From contig CANMUP010000002.1 in NCBI GenBank assembly GCA_947501105.1, forward strand, positions 124,001 through 188,000: a DNA stretch of 64,000 nt. Direction: 5' to 3'. Position numbers and translations under genes: made by a program. This document shows, in pieces, positions 62,246-64,000 of this stretch (position 1 is the stretch's first letter; every line of letters starts with the position of its first letter). The stretch is from an uncultured Flaviramulus sp. (GTDB lineage Bacteria > Bacteroidota > Bacteroidia > Flavobacteriales > Flavobacteriaceae). The notes below the pieces were generated by a model. That model saw only the letters and a list, made by a program, of their open reading frames with translations. It was not told where the DNA came from and did not search any database.

Positions 62246-62641
62246 ATGAATAAAATTTTAATAAGACTCTTAATAATAGGAACAACTCTTATTAGTTGTA
62301 ATGAAACATTAAAAGGAGAAACTAAAATAGTATCTCCTGAGGAAATGCAAACATTGCTGCAATTAGATAATGTACAACTAGTTGATGTTAGAACACCAAA
62401 AGAGTTCAAAGAAGGATATATTGATAATGCTCAAAACATCGACTTTTTTTCGTCTACATTTAATGAGGATATTAAAAAATTAAACAAAAAACAGCCAGTA
62501 TTAATATATTGTCGTTCAGGAGGAAGAAGTGCTAAATTTGCCAAAAAACTAATTGAAGCTGGTTTTGTAAAAGTTTATGATTTGGACGGCGGAATGATCA
62601 AATGGAAACATAAAGGGTTTAAAATAAAAACAACTTCTTAA
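62246..62641 (+). CDS. Single-domain rhodanese, lipoprotein
   Basis: 131 residues. Lipobox LIIGTTLISCNE, then LVDVRTPKEFKEGYIDNAQNID and active-site loop YCRSGGRSAKFA. The catalytic Cys is conserved. Periplasmic or outer-membrane-anchored counterpart of the preceding gene; the pair looks like an internal duplication with one copy exported. The 224 bp beyond it are AT-rich with no clear feature. Confidence 0.92.
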   Translation: MNKILIRLLIIGTTLISCNETLKGETKIVSPEEMQTLLQLDNVQLVDVRTPKEFKEGYIDNAQNIDFFSSTFNEDIKKLNKKQPVLIYCRSGGRSAKFAKKLIEAGFVKVYDLDGGMIKWKHKGFKIKTTS

Positions 62642-62865
62642 TTTCATACGTTTTAAAATAAGAATTTTCATTATAAAAATCTTTATAGCTTTTTGTGTAT
62701 TTCAAAGGATTTTTTTGATTCAACAATTATTTTAACTTCTTTTTAAGTACTTTACCTTTTTTATTTTTAGACATAGCTCTTTTTTTATATTTTTATTGAA
62801 AATATGCAACATAAGGGCTTTAAAGGGCTTTAAAACATTTAATAAACTACCTAAGAAAAAAAGTT

Positions 62866-63177
62866 ATGGATAACGGCTTTATAATATTGTCAATAATAGC
62901 ATTATTATTTTTAAGTATATATGGATATACATATGGCTCTATTGCTTTAGCAAAAATTAAACAAAAGAAAGCCGAGAAAAAAGAATTAATGCTTGAAGAA
63001 ATTAAGCTTGAAGAAAATAAAAGAAAGCAAGCTATAAGAGATGAAAAACTTAGAAAGCAAAATAAAAGGCGTGAAGAAATCAATCACGAACTTAAGCTTC
63101 TTGAAGAAATGAAACTTAATAATGAGAAATTGAATAAACTGCGAGTTGAAAAAATGAAGCAGAAAAAAGTGGGTTAA
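62866..63177 (+). CDS. Single-pass membrane protein with charged coiled coil, hypothetical
   Basis: 103 residues. Membrane helix at about 5-25, then a highly charged Lys/Glu-rich coiled coil to the end. No family known to me. Monocistronic with its own terminator, and convergent with the next gene. Confidence 0.6.
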   Translation: MDNGFIILSIIALLFLSIYGYTYGSIALAKIKQKKAEKKELMLEEIKLEENKRKQAIRDEKLRKQNKRREEINHELKLLEEMKLNNEKLNKLRVEKMKQKKVG

Positions 63178-63202
63178 AAATTACCCTTTGTAAATAAAAG
63201 AT

Positions 63203-63241
63203 AAAAGCTCGGTGTTTTAAATTTAAAAACACTGAGCTTTT
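63203..63241. terminator. Intrinsic terminator
   Basis: AAAAGCTCGGTGTTTT (63203-63218) with AAAACACTGAGCTTTT (63226-63241), one G-U pair, T run following. Between convergent genes. Confidence 0.88.
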
Positions 63242-63292
63242 TTTTGATTTTTTTTTTAAAAGGTTAATCAATTTAAAAAACTAAAGTTTTTG

Positions 63293-64000
63293 CTATTTTT
63301 CTTTTTTCTGAATTTTTGATGTATTGGTAAATTTATCTATAATGATTTTTGGGTCATTATATAAATACAAGTCGCTTGAACCTGCTAATGAGACTGTTAC
63401 TGTATCGGTAACTTCAACAGTAGCATCACTTGAAATGTCACAATAAAGGTTGCAATTTTTTACTGTAAAGTTTTTACCATTAAATTGAGAATTGTTATCA
63501 GTTCTCAAAAGCAAATTATCGCTATCACCTTCGATATTTGCGTTAGCACGCTGATATAAATCGGCTTTTAAAAGTGGAGAATAAATTAAAGCATCTAATT
63601 TACTATTACCATTTAAAATTATTTTGGTACTGTCGGCAGTTAAATTAAGTTTTACTTTAGCTTTATCAAGACTTTCAAAATTAAAGTAATCTGTTTCTAT
63701 TATTAATTCTGCTTTTGAGTTCCCTGTTGTTTTAAGATTAGTATTTGTTAAGTCCATTGTCGCCAACGAAAATATTTTACCGCTATCTCTGGTTTCAATA
63801 TTATTTAAAGAATCATCATAACTTACCGTTATATTCAATCTTTTTTTTGAAGTAATTCTTCTAGTCTTATTAAATGAGAGCACACTATCACGAACGCTAA
63901 AAATTATAAATTCATGAAGATTTTCATCGGCCTCAATTTCTACTGATGGTTCTTTGTTGAATATAATATCTATTTCAAAATCTTCATCAACAATTATGGT
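63293..64000 (-). CDS. GIN-domain (DUF2807) protein, 5' partial
   Basis: The frame is open from the window end down to 63293; the GTG at 63883 is internal. 235 residues are visible. Repeated short strands with alternating small and hydrophobic residues (SKAELIIETDYFNFESLDKAKVKLNLTAD; GNSKLDALIYSPLLKADLYQRANANI; SSDATVEVTDTVTVSLAGSSDLYLYNDPKI) fit the right-handed beta-helix of head-GIN domains, probably exported. The true start is outside the window. Confidence 0.8.
   Translation of the reverse strand, partial: TIIVDEDFEIDIIFNKEPSVEIEADENLHEFIIFSVRDSVLSFNKTRRITSKKRLNITVSYDDSLNNIETRDSGKIFSLATMDLTNTNLKTTGNSKAELIIETDYFNFESLDKAKVKLNLTADSTKIILNGNSKLDALIYSPLLKADLYQRANANIEGDSDNLLLRTDNNSQFNGKNFTVKNCNLYCDISSDATVEVTDTVTVSLAGSSDLYLYNDPKIIIDKFTNTSKIQKKEK

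Noticed and set aside
1-64000. CRISPR array, tRNA or rRNA genes
   Set aside because: I found no regularly spaced direct repeats and no cloverleaf or rRNA-like sequence in any intergenic gap; the repeats present are dispersed palindromes.

Overview
The window is AT-rich chromosomal DNA (roughly one third G+C by eye) from a member of the Bacteroidota, most likely a marine Flavobacteriaceae; the genus cannot be read from it. Pointers are the Bacteroidota-type promoter sequence TAnnTTTG ahead of several genes, weak Shine-Dalgarno sequences, many short lipoproteins, LpxK, two ECF sigma factors, a GIN-domain protein, and palindromic intergenic repeats of a flavobacterial kind. The window opens inside a CDGSH iron-sulfur gene and closes inside a GIN/DUF2807 gene. 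I see no rRNA, tRNA, CRISPR array, transposase, integrase or prophage gene.

Layout. 1-4.0 kb: small accessory genes, including a sterol-desaturase cargo module (about 1965-3206), and msrA. 4-16 kb: a coiled-coil protein, a Nif3-like protein, lpxK, a TPR hybrid histidine kinase, gap and lipA, then a run of tightly packed minus-strand genes (small membrane protein, GT2 glycosyltransferase, ECF sigma factor, membrane protein, NRAMP-like transporter), and aqpZ. 16-25 kb: an ECF sigma/anti-sigma pair, murB with an aminotransferase, an aspartyl protease-PDZ protein, valS and a second cargo module (24532-25185). 25-32.6 kb: a minus-strand run rsfS-ftsH-LUD protein-cdsA-psd-acyl-CoA-binding protein, then birA, an SRPBCC protein, pyrE and a Nudix protein. 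32.7-44.2 kb: an M14 peptidase, a SulP transporter, coaD, ddl, a PASTA protein, an RluA-family synthase and serine deaminase. 44.4-52.5 kb: a third cargo module (44367-45503), yaaA, an M1 peptidase, an RhlE-type helicase and trmL. 52.5-60.5 kb: a complete tryptophan operon on the minus strand, in the order leader peptide, trpE, trpG, trpD, trpC, trpF-trpB fusion, trpA. 60.6-62.6 kb: two thioredoxin-fold proteins and two rhodaneses.

The unusual content is mostly in DNA structures. (1) Three unrelated cargo units, all on the minus strand, are bounded by the same kind of imperfectly palindromic ends. Their outermost cores are inverted copies of GTTTAAC/GTTAAAC, and the cargo-side cores resemble integron attC half-sites. 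(2) The trp operon carries a 15-residue leader peptide with three consecutive Trp codons and a strong terminator, which is classical attenuation architecture. (3) Its trpF is fused in frame to trpB, and the TrpF part contains a palindromic repeat translated in frame as about 20 extra residues. (4) The four long gaps in the operon are filled with copies of one repeat family, and one copy has a further inverted repeat inserted in it. (5) A different palindromic repeat occurs three times, each time 5-7 bp behind a stop codon in the same polarity.

Start codons were moved inward from the longest open frame wherever a signal peptide, family alignment or repeat boundary argued for it; each case is noted in its entry.
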